A stretch of DNA of 64,000 bases from Planctomycetota bacterium (GTDB lineage: Bacteria > Planctomycetota > SZUA-567 > H5-PLA8): NCBI GenBank assembly GCA_023150555.1, contig JAKLKQ010000016.1, positions 50,507-114,506 of the forward strand, written 5' to 3'. Below are positions 15,665 through 23,869 of this stretch, piece by piece. Under the pieces are notes generated by a model that had not been told where the DNA came from, did no database searches, and worked only from the letters and a program-made list of their open reading frames with translations. Both the position numbers and the translations under genes were made by a program. How positions within the stretch are numbered: the first letter of the stretch is position 1; every line of letters starts with the position of its first letter.

Positions 15665-16765
15665 CTAAGGCGCGGGGCCGATGGTCTTGCCATCCTGCCA
15701 GACCGTGGGCACCAGCACGCGGCGCGCCGGGCTGCGCGGGCCGTCGAAGAGTCCGAAGGCCGCCGCGCCGAAGTCTTCGAACGGGATCACCGGGCCGCTG
15801 CAGTGCCCCGGCACGGCCTCGCGTTCCTGGTAGCAGACGATGCTCAGATCGCGCGGCACCTTCAGGCCCAGCGCGCGCGCAGCTTCCTCGACGATCACCG
15901 CGCGGTGCTTGTCGACGGTCAGCACCGCGGTCACGCGCGGGCGCTGCTTGAGCAGCTTCGTTACCGCCTGTGCGGTCTGTTCGGACGAGACGCTGTTGAT
16001 CAGCAGCGCGGAGCGTTTGGGCAGGCCCGCGGCGGCCAGGCCTTCCTCGTAGCCGTGCTGCCGCTCGCGCGAGTCGGGATCGACCTTCTTGATCGCCAGC
16101 AGCACCGAGCGCACGAACGCGATCTGGCGGTGCCCCAGCGCCGCCAGGCGCGCGACGGCGTCGGCGCCGGCCGCGCGATTGGCGACGCTGACGGTGTGGA
16201 TCCCGTAACCAGGATTGGGCTGGTCGACGAGCACCACCGGCACGTTGAGTTTCTCGTACCTCGGTAGCACGTCCTTCTCGAAGTGCCCGATCAGCAGCAC
16301 GCCGCGCAGCGGCAGGTCCAGGCCGTCGGGCGGCAGGCCGCTGCGGTACAGCGGGCTGTTGGCGATCAGCAGGCTGGCGCGGGTCTCGCCGGCGGCCTTC
16401 TCGATGCCGAGCTGGATCTGGCGAAAGTACGCGTTGCGCAGGGGCTTGTGGAGGTAGTTTCCGACGACTTCCAGGATCAGGTTCTCGGTCACACTGCCGG
16501 CATAGCTCGGGTTGGTGACGATGTGCCTGCGCCGCGCGTTGACCTGCACGCGGTTCTCGCTCTTGAGCACGTCCATGGCGCCGCGCACGGTGATCTCGCT
16601 GACGTCGTACGTCTTCGCCAGCGCGCGGAAGCTGGGCAGCACCGCGCCGGGCATGAACTCTCCGCTCTCGATGCGCTCGCGCAGCGCGTCGGCGACCTTG
16701 CGGTACTCCGCGTCGTAGCTCTGCGGGCGGCCGGGCCGGGCGGGTTGTTCCGGTCGAAAAAGCAT
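15665..16765 (-). CDS. GntR-type transcriptional regulator with LacI-like sensor domain
   Basis: A 366-aa regulator. Residues about 18-85 form a GntR winged helix (YRKVADALRERIESGEFMPG, then SFRALAKTYDVSEITVRGAM). From residue 100 on is a periplasmic-binding-protein-like sensor of the LacI/GalR type (RGVLLIGHF, VPVVLVDQPN, VARLAALGHRQIAFV, RVTAVLTVDKHRA), which usually binds a sugar. This fusion is common in PVC bacteria. The start at 16765 is preferred because GGAG lies six bases before it; a GTG at 16771 is also possible. No sugar operon lies next to it, so its targets are unknown. Confidence 0.88.
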   Translation of the reverse strand: MLFRPEQPARPGRPQSYDAEYRKVADALRERIESGEFMPGAVLPSFRALAKTYDVSEITVRGAMDVLKSENRVQVNARRRHIVTNPSYAGSVTENLILEVVGNYLHKPLRNAYFRQIQLGIEKAAGETRASLLIANSPLYRSGLPPDGLDLPLRGVLLIGHFEKDVLPRYEKLNVPVVLVDQPNPGYGIHTVSVANRAAGADAVARLAALGHRQIAFVRSVLLAIKKVDPDSRERQHGYEEGLAAAGLPKRSALLINSVSSEQTAQAVTKLLKQRPRVTAVLTVDKHRAVIVEEAARALGLKVPRDLSIVCYQEREAVPGHCSGPVIPFEDFGAAAFGLFDGPRSPARRVLVPTVWQDGKTIGPAP

Positions 16766-17019
16766 TCGCACTCCGGGCGACGCGGCCTGCGAAATCAGCG
16801 GGTACGTTTGTATCGTGGAATAGCGCGCGAGGCAATTCAGGTTGTCCGCCCTCCAGGGCGGCGCGCCTCCCTAATAGAGGAGCGTGGGCTCGGAAGGCCG
16901 CCGACCGAGCTGTTTCGACAACCCCTGATTGCCGCACGTGTTACGAATAACAACCGCTGTCCGAGTCGGCCCCTTACCTGCTACTTACAGGTAGGTTGGG
17001 ATCCCGCAAGGAGCCGTGC

Positions 17020-17517
17020 ATGGCGCGCCGAAAAGCCCCCCTGGGCTTCACGCTGATCGAGATCCTGGTCGTGCTCGCGATCCTCGCGATCCTGATCGGA
17101 CTGGTCGCGACGGGCGTGATCTTTGGCGTGGGTCTCGCGAAGAAGAGCAATACCTCCGGCCTGGTCGACCGCATCAAGACCGCGCTGGCGCAATATCACA
17201 TGGACGAGGACCGCTATCCTTCCGGCGCGCCGAATTACCCCGACCAGTGGCCCTTCCCCTACGACAGGAAGGGCGTGGAACTCGACGCGGGATTCCTGAA
17301 GAGCATGCCGGGCGAGGCGAAGAACTTCACGAAAGACGACTTCGACAAGACCGACCCCGCGCGCTTCGTCGATGCGTGGGGCCGCCGCATCCGCTACCGC
17401 ATGACGGGCAAGGACATGATGCTCGTGTGGAGCGTCGGGCCCGACGGAGTCGACCAGATCGGCCTCACCGACGAAACGCGCGCCGGCGACGACCTCTCCA
17501 GCGACGACATGAAGTGA
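17020..17517 (+). CDS. Type II secretion/type IV pilus-type pseudopilin (GspG-like)
   Basis: A 165-aa protein with a class III signal: MARRKAPLG, then FTLIEILVVLAILAILIG, cut between G and F by a prepilin peptidase, with the conserved Glu at +5. The globular part has the major-pseudopilin pattern KTALAQYHMDEDRYPSG and ends with a calcium-site-like VWSVGPDGVDQIG. The length and layout fit GspG-type proteins. AAGGAG lies seven bases before the ATG at 17020. No other secretion genes are adjacent; stand-alone pseudopilins are common in this kind of genome. A more divergent relative is at 23263. Confidence 0.85.
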   Translation: MARRKAPLGFTLIEILVVLAILAILIGLVATGVIFGVGLAKKSNTSGLVDRIKTALAQYHMDEDRYPSGAPNYPDQWPFPYDRKGVELDAGFLKSMPGEAKNFTKDDFDKTDPARFVDAWGRRIRYRMTGKDMMLVWSVGPDGVDQIGLTDETRAGDDLSSDDMK

Positions 17518-17542
17518 GATCCTCTCCGCGCGGCGGCCACCC

Positions 17543-17571
17543 CAAAATCAAAAATACAAAAACCAAAAATC
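17543..17571. repeat. Quasi-periodic CAAAAAT repeat downstream of the pseudopilin
   Basis: A-rich units (CAAAAT, CAAAAAT, ACAAAAA, CCAAAAATC) in an otherwise GC-rich region, 25 bases after the pseudopilin stop. There is no hairpin. Confidence 0.6.
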
Positions 17572-17682
17572 GTATAACTCCATTCATGGCAACGTGATGT
17601 GGATTGCGGTCTGGCCGAGGATTCCTGGTAACCTTTTCCCTGTTGTCCGCTCTCATTCAGTAGGAAGCGAACGAGGGACGCG

Positions 17683-18273
17683 ATGGTCGACGCGGACGCC
17701 GAACTGCTCGCCGCCCTGAAGGATGGGCGCAGCACTCCCCAGGCCACCCTGGAGGCGCTGTATTGGCGCCACGCGGAGCGCGTCTGGCGGTATGCGCGCT
17801 TCTTCTCCGGCGACGGCGAGGTCGCGTCGGAGATCGTGCAGGAGAGTTTCCTGCGCGTTGCGCGCAACCTGCCCGCGTTCGAAGGCCGCTCGAAGTTCAG
17901 CACCTGGCTCTACACCGTGGTGCGCTCGGCGGCCGTGGACATCACCGCGCGCCGGCGCCGGCATGCCTCGATGCAATCGGCCGCCGAGCCGGGGGAGCCC
18001 GATCCGATGAGCAGCATCCCCGCGAATGAGCAAGCGCCCGATCAGATCGCCGCCGGCGAGGAGACCAAGGCCGCCGTCCGCGCCGCCGTCGGGCGCCTGC
18101 CCGAAAACGAACGCGAAGCGGTGGTGCTGTGCGAGTTGCAGGAGCTTTCGCTGCGCGAGGCAGGCGAGGTGCTGGGCTGGAGCGAGACGCGCGTGAAGGT
18201 GACGCTCTTCCGCGGACGCCGACGCCTGCGCACGCTGCTGAAGCATTACGTCGAAGCGGGCTCGGCGACGTAG
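17683..18273 (+). CDS. ECF sigma factor (RpoE-like)
   Basis: A 196-aa stand-alone sigma factor. Region 2 is WRHAERVWRYARFFSGDGEV...VQESFLRVARNLPAF with GRSKFSTWLYTVVRSAAVD. Region 4 is RLPENEREAVVLCELQELSL, then GWSETRVKVTLFRGRRRLR. GAGGG lies upstream of the ATG. Sixty bases downstream and on the same strand is its likely partner, a zinc-finger anti-sigma fused to DUF4349 repeats. In this arrangement the anti-sigma holds the sigma at the membrane until an envelope signal frees it. Confidence 0.9.
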   Translation: MVDADAELLAALKDGRSTPQATLEALYWRHAERVWRYARFFSGDGEVASEIVQESFLRVARNLPAFEGRSKFSTWLYTVVRSAAVDITARRRRHASMQSAAEPGEPDPMSSIPANEQAPDQIAAGEETKAAVRAAVGRLPENEREAVVLCELQELSLREAGEVLGWSETRVKVTLFRGRRRLRTLLKHYVEAGSAT

Positions 18274-18333
18274 GCCGCCCCGAGGAAAGAAGCGAGCAGG
18301 GATTTGTCGGAGTCGCAACACCGGGAGCAGGAT

Positions 18334-20943
18334 ATGGACTGCAACGAAGCACGCCTTTTGATCGACGAGCGCATCCAGGGCCTGCTGCCGGCGGCTCAGG
18401 ATGCGGCTCTCGAAGATCACCTGCGCCTGTGCCCCGATTGCGCGCAGGACCTGAAGCACCTCATGAAGGTGCGCGAACTGCTCGCCGCCGCCCGCGCCGA
18501 ACTGCCGCCCGCCGGGGAACTGGACCGCATCTTCCATCACCTGCGCCGCGAAGCCGGCAACGCCTTTGCCGGCGCGTACGCCGTTTCCAGCCCAGACCAC
18601 GAAGGAGTACATCCCATGAGTGCCGCCGTAGCTTCGACGCCCCTTTCCCTGGAACGCGCTCGCGCCGCGAAGCGTTCGCGCGGCACGTGGAAGATCGTCG
18701 CCGTCTCCATGCTCTGCGCCGCCGCGCTGATGATCGTCGCCTACAACGTGGGCACGGCGCAGTACGGTCCTAGTGACCGGGTGGTCGTGACAAATTTGGC
18801 CAAACCCGGACGCGGCGGAAGGTCAGAAGAAGCGGCGCACCCCGTTGGCACCATGGCGATTCCCGACTCGGCCTTTGCAGCGGTATCCGGGGAGGAGAGC
18901 AAGGAGGGCCTTCTTCAGGACTACACCGAGTCGGACGATTCGAATAGTTCAAAGGATAAGGCTTATGGCGGCGAACGCCCAGCGCCCCCCAGTGCGCCGC
19001 CTCCGGAGCTCGCAGAGGCCGGCCGGGACGAGTATGAGAAGTCCCGCGCCGCAACGGCCGGTGTGGGCGGCGGCGGCACTTCCAGCGGCAACGGCTGGTT
19101 CGGCGGGGGCGATACTCCCAAACCAGCCGCCGAAGGGGAATACAAGAAGCTCGGAGGCCAGCAGCAGGGCGAGGGGGCCGGCGGGAAGTTCAACAGCCGG
19201 GGCGACAGTGTCAAGGCGGACGAAGACACCAAGGGCGCGCCGGGGGACGGCGAGGCCAACATCGACCGGCCCAAGATCATCAAGACCGGCGAGCTGACCG
19301 TCGAGGTCAAGAACTACGGCGAGGCCGCGGCGCGCGCCGAAACGGCGATGATGAAGCACGGTGGCTTCATGGCCGACAGCCGCAACGCCGACCGGCCCGG
19401 CGGCACCAAGATCGGCACGCTGGTGATCCGCGTCGCGCCGGAGAAGTTCGAGGAACTCTTCGCCGACCTGAAGAAACTCGGCACGGTGATGCAGGAGCGC
19501 GCCGGCGGGCAGGACATCACCGCGCAGTACGTGGACACCGAGGCGCGCATCCTGAACCTGCAGGTCGCCGAGGCGCGCCTGCAGGAACTGATCAAGACCA
19601 AGACCTGGATGGACAAGGTCAGCAGCCTGCTGGAAGTCGAACGTGAACTGACGCGCGTGCGCGGGCAGATCGAGTCCTACCAGGGCCAGATGCGCGTCTG
19701 GAAGGACCAGATCTCGCTCTCCACCATCCGCCTGACGCTGCAGGAGCCCGAGCGCAGCGTGCCCGGCGGCCACCTGGGCGTCGAAGTGCCCGCGCTGGAG
19801 GAAGCCAAGAAGACGCTCGACGGCGTGCTGGCGCGCATCGGCGGGCAGGTCGTGAGCGGGCAGAACAGCAAGCGCGGCGACGGCACGCTGATCGGCGACT
19901 ACACGCTGCGCGTGAAGTTCGGCAAGTTCGCCGACTTGATCGGCGCGGTGAAGATGCTGGGCCGCACGCAGGACGAACGCGTAACCAACCAGCCCTTCGG
20001 CAACGCGGTGCCCGAGGGTGCCGAGGATGTGCCGTGCGACATCTCCGTGCGCCTGGGCGAACGCAGCATCCAGCTGCCCAGCGGCGCCCTGAGTCTGGAA
20101 GTGCAGGGGATCGCCGACGGGATGAAGAAGCTCGAGCCGGTTCTGGCCGACGCGAAGGCGATCATCGTCAGTAACCAGACGCAGCGCCAGGGCGACGGCT
20201 CCACGACGGCCAACATCACCGTGCGCGTGCCGGCGGGGACCTTCCAGCAGCTCGCCGACAGCTTGCCCGGACTGGGGCGCGTCTCGCAGCGCACGATCAA
20301 CGGCGAGTCCGGCAAGGTCCTGGGCGGCGCCGCCGAACAGCCCTGCAACCTCAGCCTGTACCTCTTCGAGCCCGCCAAGCAGGTGCCCAGCGGCTCGATG
20401 ACCGTCGAGGTCCCCGGCTTCGCCGCCGCGCGTGACGCACTGACCGCACTGGTGAAGGAGCGCGAAGTGCAGGTCGAGAGCGCCACCAGTCGCGACAACC
20501 CCGACGGCACGATGTCCGGGACTTTCCTGCTGGGCATCCGCGCCGACAAGATGGACGATACGGTGAAGGCCATCGAGGGCCTCGGCAAGGTCAAGGTGCG
20601 GCAGCTCACCGGCCTGGGCCTGGGCGAACTTTCGAACGTCGACAAGGACGTGATCGGCAAGGTGCAGGTGGTCCTGGCCGAGAAGCCCGCGCTGGCGCCG
20701 CAGGAAGAGGGCTCCTTCCGCCTGATGCTGCGCGACACCTTCGGCGGCTTCCTGAACTCGATGGGCTACATTATCCGCGGGCTGGGCATGATCCTGCCCT
20801 GGCTGGCGATCTTCGGAGTGGTGGTGCTGGCGGCCATTCGCTGGAGCCGCCGCCGCGAAGCCGCTGCGCTGGCCGCCGAAACCTCCGCGAAGCCATCGAG
20901 TGGCGATGCCAAGCCCGCCGAATCGCAGAGCGAGAAGAAGTAG
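18334..20943 (+). CDS. Zinc-finger anti-sigma factor fused to DUF4349 and repeat domains (869 aa)
   Basis: Residues 1-50 are an anti-sigma zinc finger: C3, then H29-x3-C33-x2-C36 in LEDHLRLCPDC. A membrane helix follows at 119-140. The next 170 residues are low-complexity Gly/Ser/Lys. Then comes a DUF4349 region (TGELTVEVKNYGEAAARAET...TLVIRVAPEKFEELFADLKK, with a coiled coil). Three further related blocks begin VPALEEAKKTLDGVLARIGG, LEVQGIADGMKKLEPVLADA and VEVPGFAAARDALTALVKER. A last helix (MILPWLAIFGVVVLAAIRW) ends the protein. An internal ATG at 18616 (residue 95) has a strong GAAGGAG site, which would give a form without the zinc finger. Confidence 0.85.
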   Translation: MDCNEARLLIDERIQGLLPAAQDAALEDHLRLCPDCAQDLKHLMKVRELLAAARAELPPAGELDRIFHHLRREAGNAFAGAYAVSSPDHEGVHPMSAAVASTPLSLERARAAKRSRGTWKIVAVSMLCAAALMIVAYNVGTAQYGPSDRVVVTNLAKPGRGGRSEEAAHPVGTMAIPDSAFAAVSGEESKEGLLQDYTESDDSNSSKDKAYGGERPAPPSAPPPELAEAGRDEYEKSRAATAGVGGGGTSSGNGWFGGGDTPKPAAEGEYKKLGGQQQGEGAGGKFNSRGDSVKADEDTKGAPGDGEANIDRPKIIKTGELTVEVKNYGEAAARAETAMMKHGGFMADSRNADRPGGTKIGTLVIRVAPEKFEELFADLKKLGTVMQERAGGQDITAQYVDTEARILNLQVAEARLQELIKTKTWMDKVSSLLEVERELTRVRGQIESYQGQMRVWKDQISLSTIRLTLQEPERSVPGGHLGVEVPALEEAKKTLDGVLARIGGQVVSGQNSKRGDGTLIGDYTLRVKFGKFADLIGAVKMLGRTQDERVTNQPFGNAVPEGAEDVPCDISVRLGERSIQLPSGALSLEVQGIADGMKKLEPVLADAKAIIVSNQTQRQGDGSTTANITVRVPAGTFQQLADSLPGLGRVSQRTINGESGKVLGGAAEQPCNLSLYLFEPAKQVPSGSMTVEVPGFAAARDALTALVKEREVQVESATSRDNPDGTMSGTFLLGIRADKMDDTVKAIEGLGKVKVRQLTGLGLGELSNVDKDVIGKVQVVLAEKPALAPQEEGSFRLMLRDTFGGFLNSMGYIIRGLGMILPWLAIFGVVVLAAIRWSRRREAAALAAETSAKPSSGDAKPAESQSEKK

Positions 20944-21131
20944 CCGCCGCGGGAAACTAGAACGTTTTTGTAGATTACGTAGCGCCTATTCGAGTGCGAG
21001 ACGCTCCGTGACGCGAAGGCCGAAGCAGGCAACCCAGAGGGTTGTCGATGGAGTCCGACAAAGTCACGATGCCGCGCAGCCGCGAAGAGGCGCTACAGTT
21101 ACCTCGAAAGCGCTCTAGAGAGAAGCCTTCC

Positions 21132-22058
21132 CTACAGCCCCTCGGCCGTGCGGTAGTGGCCGGGGGTCATCTTCGTCCAGTGCTTGAAGACGCGGCAGAA
21201 GAAGCTCGCGTCAGCGAAGCCGCACTGTTCGGCGATCTGCTCGATGCCCAAGTCGCTGCCGCGCAGCAGTGAGCAGGCGCGTTCAATGCGCCGGCGCTGC
21301 AGAAAGCGCACGGGGCTCATGCCGGTCACCCGCCGGAAGAGTTTGCGGAACTGCACCTCGCTGACGAAGAGCTGCTTGGCGAGATCCAGCACTTTCAAAT
21401 GCCGGTCGTCGAGGTTGCGGTCGATGAACTCCAGCGCGGGAAGCAGGCGCGGCAGTTCGGCGTGCGCGGCCTTCGCGTGCGGCGCACGGAAGCGTTCGCC
21501 TTCCTCACGGATCATGTACAGCAGCACCTGCAGGATCGTGTTGCCCATGCTGCGCCGCCAGCCGGGCGCCTTGACGGCGAACTCGCGCGCGAGGCGCTTG
21601 CACGCGTCGGCGTAGGGCGTCTTCGGCCCGCCGGGCAGGTGGCCGGGAAAGCCGAGCAGGTCGAGCAGGTTGATACTGCCGTAAACGTGCGCGTGAAAGT
21701 GCACGGCAAAGAGGTGCATCGCGACGCCTTTGTCCTGCCTGATGTTGTGTTCGGCGCCCTGCGGCATCAGCACCAGGTCGCCGGCCTTGATGCGGAAGCG
21801 CTTGCCTTCGGCGCCGACGCGCCCCCAACCGCTGCCGCTTTCGATCCAATGCCACATCGAGTCGTTCACGATGCGCGGACCCAGTTCCCAGCGTTCGCTG
21901 CACTGCCATTCGTGCGACGACAGTGGCGTGATGCGCACGGCCTCCAGCCACTGGTCGAGGCGCTCGTCGGGCACGTTCGGCCCGGGCGAAAAGCGCGGGA
22001 ACTTGTCCGGCGGGCGCGTCAGCGCGCTGTATTCGCGTAGGTTGGCTTGCGCGGGCAT
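21132..22058 (-). CDS. AraC-family transcriptional regulator
   Basis: A 308-aa regulator. The N-terminal half is a cupin sensor (WHWIESGSGWGRVGAEGKRF, then KAGDLVLMPQGAEHNIRQD). The C-terminal 100 residues carry the double helix-turn-helix of the AraC family: LKVLDLAKQLFVSEVQFRKL with RRVTGMSPVRFLQRRRIERA, then IEQIAEQCGFADASFFCRVF with MTPGHYR. It is divergent from the PhyH gene across 217 bases, so that dioxygenase is a likely target. The bound effector is not visible. AraC/PhyH neighbours are frequent in PVC genomes. Confidence 0.9.
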   Translation of the reverse strand: MPAQANLREYSALTRPPDKFPRFSPGPNVPDERLDQWLEAVRITPLSSHEWQCSERWELGPRIVNDSMWHWIESGSGWGRVGAEGKRFRIKAGDLVLMPQGAEHNIRQDKGVAMHLFAVHFHAHVYGSINLLDLLGFPGHLPGGPKTPYADACKRLAREFAVKAPGWRRSMGNTILQVLLYMIREEGERFRAPHAKAAHAELPRLLPALEFIDRNLDDRHLKVLDLAKQLFVSEVQFRKLFRRVTGMSPVRFLQRRRIERACSLLRGSDLGIEQIAEQCGFADASFFCRVFKHWTKMTPGHYRTAEGL

Positions 22059-22275
22059 CGGGCCTCCCGGGAAAGAGAAGGGGTGCGGATGTTTCGAATA
22101 CTACAATCCTTTGAGCGCCCCGTCCATAGCCCTTCGGGTGGGCTTTGGAGTATATAGCCCTATGAAAAGCGGGCGCCGGCGCGCAGGAACGCCGGCCAGG
22201 CGGTCCGGAGGCCGCGCCCGGAGAACCGAATACTTCAACCGGAACCATGACCACCAAGCAAAGGAGAAGGACCCC

Positions 22276-23079
22276 ATGAGCGTCGCAACCGCACCGATGC
22301 AGCTGACCGAGCAGCAGTTGGTGCAATACCAGCGGGACGGGTACGTGGTCGTCGAGGGCCTGCTGTCGCGCGATGAGGTCGCAGGGCTGCTCGAACGCGT
22401 GCGCGAATACACCCACGGCGGGCGCGACGCGTCGAAGCTGCACGTGCAGGTCGAGCCACGCGTGAAGCGGGGCGAACTGAAGGTCGCGCATCTGGGCGAC
22501 GGGGTGCGCAAGATCGACCGCCTGGTGCAGCACGACGACCGCTTCCGCCGTCTGGGCCTGAACGAGAACATCGTCTCGATCCTGGAGCAGATCCTGGGGC
22601 CGGACATCCAGCTCTTCCGCAACGCGCTGATGCTGAAGCCGCCGGAAGTCGGCAGCCAGAAGGGCATGCACCAGGACTCGCCGTACTGGAAGGTCGAGCC
22701 CATGGACCTCTGTTCGTGCTGGTTCGCGCTCGACGACGCCACGCCCGAGAACGGCTGCATGGGCGTCATCCCCGGCGGGCATCTGAAGGGCGCGCTGCCG
22801 CACGTCCACGTCACCGACGATTTCGTGATCGACGAGAAGCACTACAACAAGGACGAGATGGTCCTGGCGCCGGTGAAGGCCGGCGGCGGGCTCTTCTTCC
22901 ACTCTCTGGTGCCGCACTACACCGCGCCCAACCGCAGCAAGCACTGGCGCCGCGCCATCGCGCTCAGCTACATGTCGGCGCGCTCGCGTTCGACCCAGAA
23001 CCCCGAACCCACGTACATGACGGTGAAGGGGCGCAGCTTCCCGGGTTGCGTGAAGGGCGAAGCGCCGCCGCGGCTTTGA
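22276..23079 (+). CDS. Phytanoyl-CoA dioxygenase (PhyH) family protein
   Basis: A 267-aa non-haem Fe(II)/2-oxoglutarate oxygenase. The iron ligands are H132-x-D134 in MHQDSPYW and a distal His in FFHSLVPHYTAPNRS; the following Arg would bind 2-oxoglutarate. The N-terminus QLVQYQRDGYVVVEGLLSRD is typical of the family. The gene starts at an ATG preceded by AAGGAG. It lies divergent to an AraC regulator that probably controls it. Substrates of bacterial PhyH proteins are diverse (lipids, small acids, natural products), so the reaction is not assigned. An intrinsic terminator lies 60 bases after the stop. Confidence 0.88.
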   Translation: MSVATAPMQLTEQQLVQYQRDGYVVVEGLLSRDEVAGLLERVREYTHGGRDASKLHVQVEPRVKRGELKVAHLGDGVRKIDRLVQHDDRFRRLGLNENIVSILEQILGPDIQLFRNALMLKPPEVGSQKGMHQDSPYWKVEPMDLCSCWFALDDATPENGCMGVIPGGHLKGALPHVHVTDDFVIDEKHYNKDEMVLAPVKAGGGLFFHSLVPHYTAPNRSKHWRRAIALSYMSARSRSTQNPEPTYMTVKGRSFPGCVKGEAPPRL

Positions 23080-23110
23080 TTCTGGGTTTTGGATTTGGGC
23101 TTTTGGGTTG
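23079..23110. repeat. Quasi-periodic GGTTTTGG repeat downstream of the PhyH gene
   Basis: Units TCTGGGTTTT, GGATTTGGGC and TTTTGGGTTGG begin at the PhyH stop codon. This is a G/T-only run in one strand, unlike the flanking DNA. Confidence 0.6.
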
Positions 23111-23138
23111 GCGCCGGACACGGTATCGAAAAATGTGC

Positions 23139-23169
23139 GGGCCCGCGGACGACCTCCGCGGGCCCTTTT
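23139..23169 (+). terminator. Intrinsic terminator after the PhyH gene
   Basis: An 11-bp perfect stem (GGGCCCGCGGA at 23139, TCCGCGGGCCC at 23155) with a 5-base loop is followed by TTTT and an AT-rich tract. Confidence 0.85.
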
Positions 23170-23262
23170 CAATTTTCATGCAAAAGGTTATGCCATTCCT
23201 GATTGTGCGCGATAGGCGTTCTCCGGAGACTGCCCGCCGGACAGGTGAGGCTATCTCGAAAA

Positions 23263-23865
23263 ATGAAACTCCAGGTTTCACTGCGGACTCTGATTTTGGC
23301 ATTTATTATTGGAAGCAGCCTTCTTGGTGTTGTCGTCCCGGCGTTTGGCCGGCATCGAAATTCCGTCAAGTTGACAAGTACCAAGGACAAGATGTACTGG
23401 CTACGATCATCAATGGAACATTATCGAGGTGAGTACAAATCCTACCCAGGATTTGATCCAGGTACAGATACTACTGATCCTTCAAATCGCCTAAACACTT
23501 CCATTGCGCCAAAAGGAGTAGAGAGGAGGCAGGTGGCAGTAAATGAAAGGTTAAAGGAGTTTATCCGTTCTTGGCACCGTCGAGTCTCCGAACCGCCAGT
23601 TAATCCAGATTATTGGGCCAGGGACGGATGGGACAACCCGATCATCGTTCGCATCCTTCGCGTGCCCGAGGCACAGTCGGACGGATCGGTGAAGATCGTC
23701 GAAAGTTACTACTTGTGGTCGTACGGTCCCGACGGCATCAACGGCGTCGATGCCACGCCCAATTACACGAATCGCGGCACGCCGGACTATGACAAAGAAG
23801 AGTTCGAGCGCATCGAGAAGTCATTGAAGGACTGCGGCGACGATATCGCGATCACAGACAGGTGA
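23263..23865 (+). CDS. Pseudopilin-like exported protein with an SLRTLIL-type N-terminus
   Basis: A 200-aa protein starting MKLQVSLRTLILAFIIGSSL, an N-terminal anchor of the SLRTLL type widespread in Planctomycetes. The rest parallels GspG-like proteins: KDKMYWLRSSMEHYRGEYKSYPG, then DGWDNPIIVRIL and LWSYGPDGINGVD. It lacks the canonical G-FTLIE cleavage site, so it is either a divergent pseudopilin or simply membrane-anchored. The first half is markedly AT-richer than the neighbours, which may reflect transfer. The start at 23263 is set by the membrane segment. It is convergent with the BatA-like gene, leaving only four bases between stops. Confidence 0.7.
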   Translation: MKLQVSLRTLILAFIIGSSLLGVVVPAFGRHRNSVKLTSTKDKMYWLRSSMEHYRGEYKSYPGFDPGTDTTDPSNRLNTSIAPKGVERRQVAVNERLKEFIRSWHRRVSEPPVNPDYWARDGWDNPIIVRILRVPEAQSDGSVKIVESYYLWSYGPDGINGVDATPNYTNRGTPDYDKEEFERIEKSLKDCGDDIAITDR

Positions 23866-23869
23866 ATAG

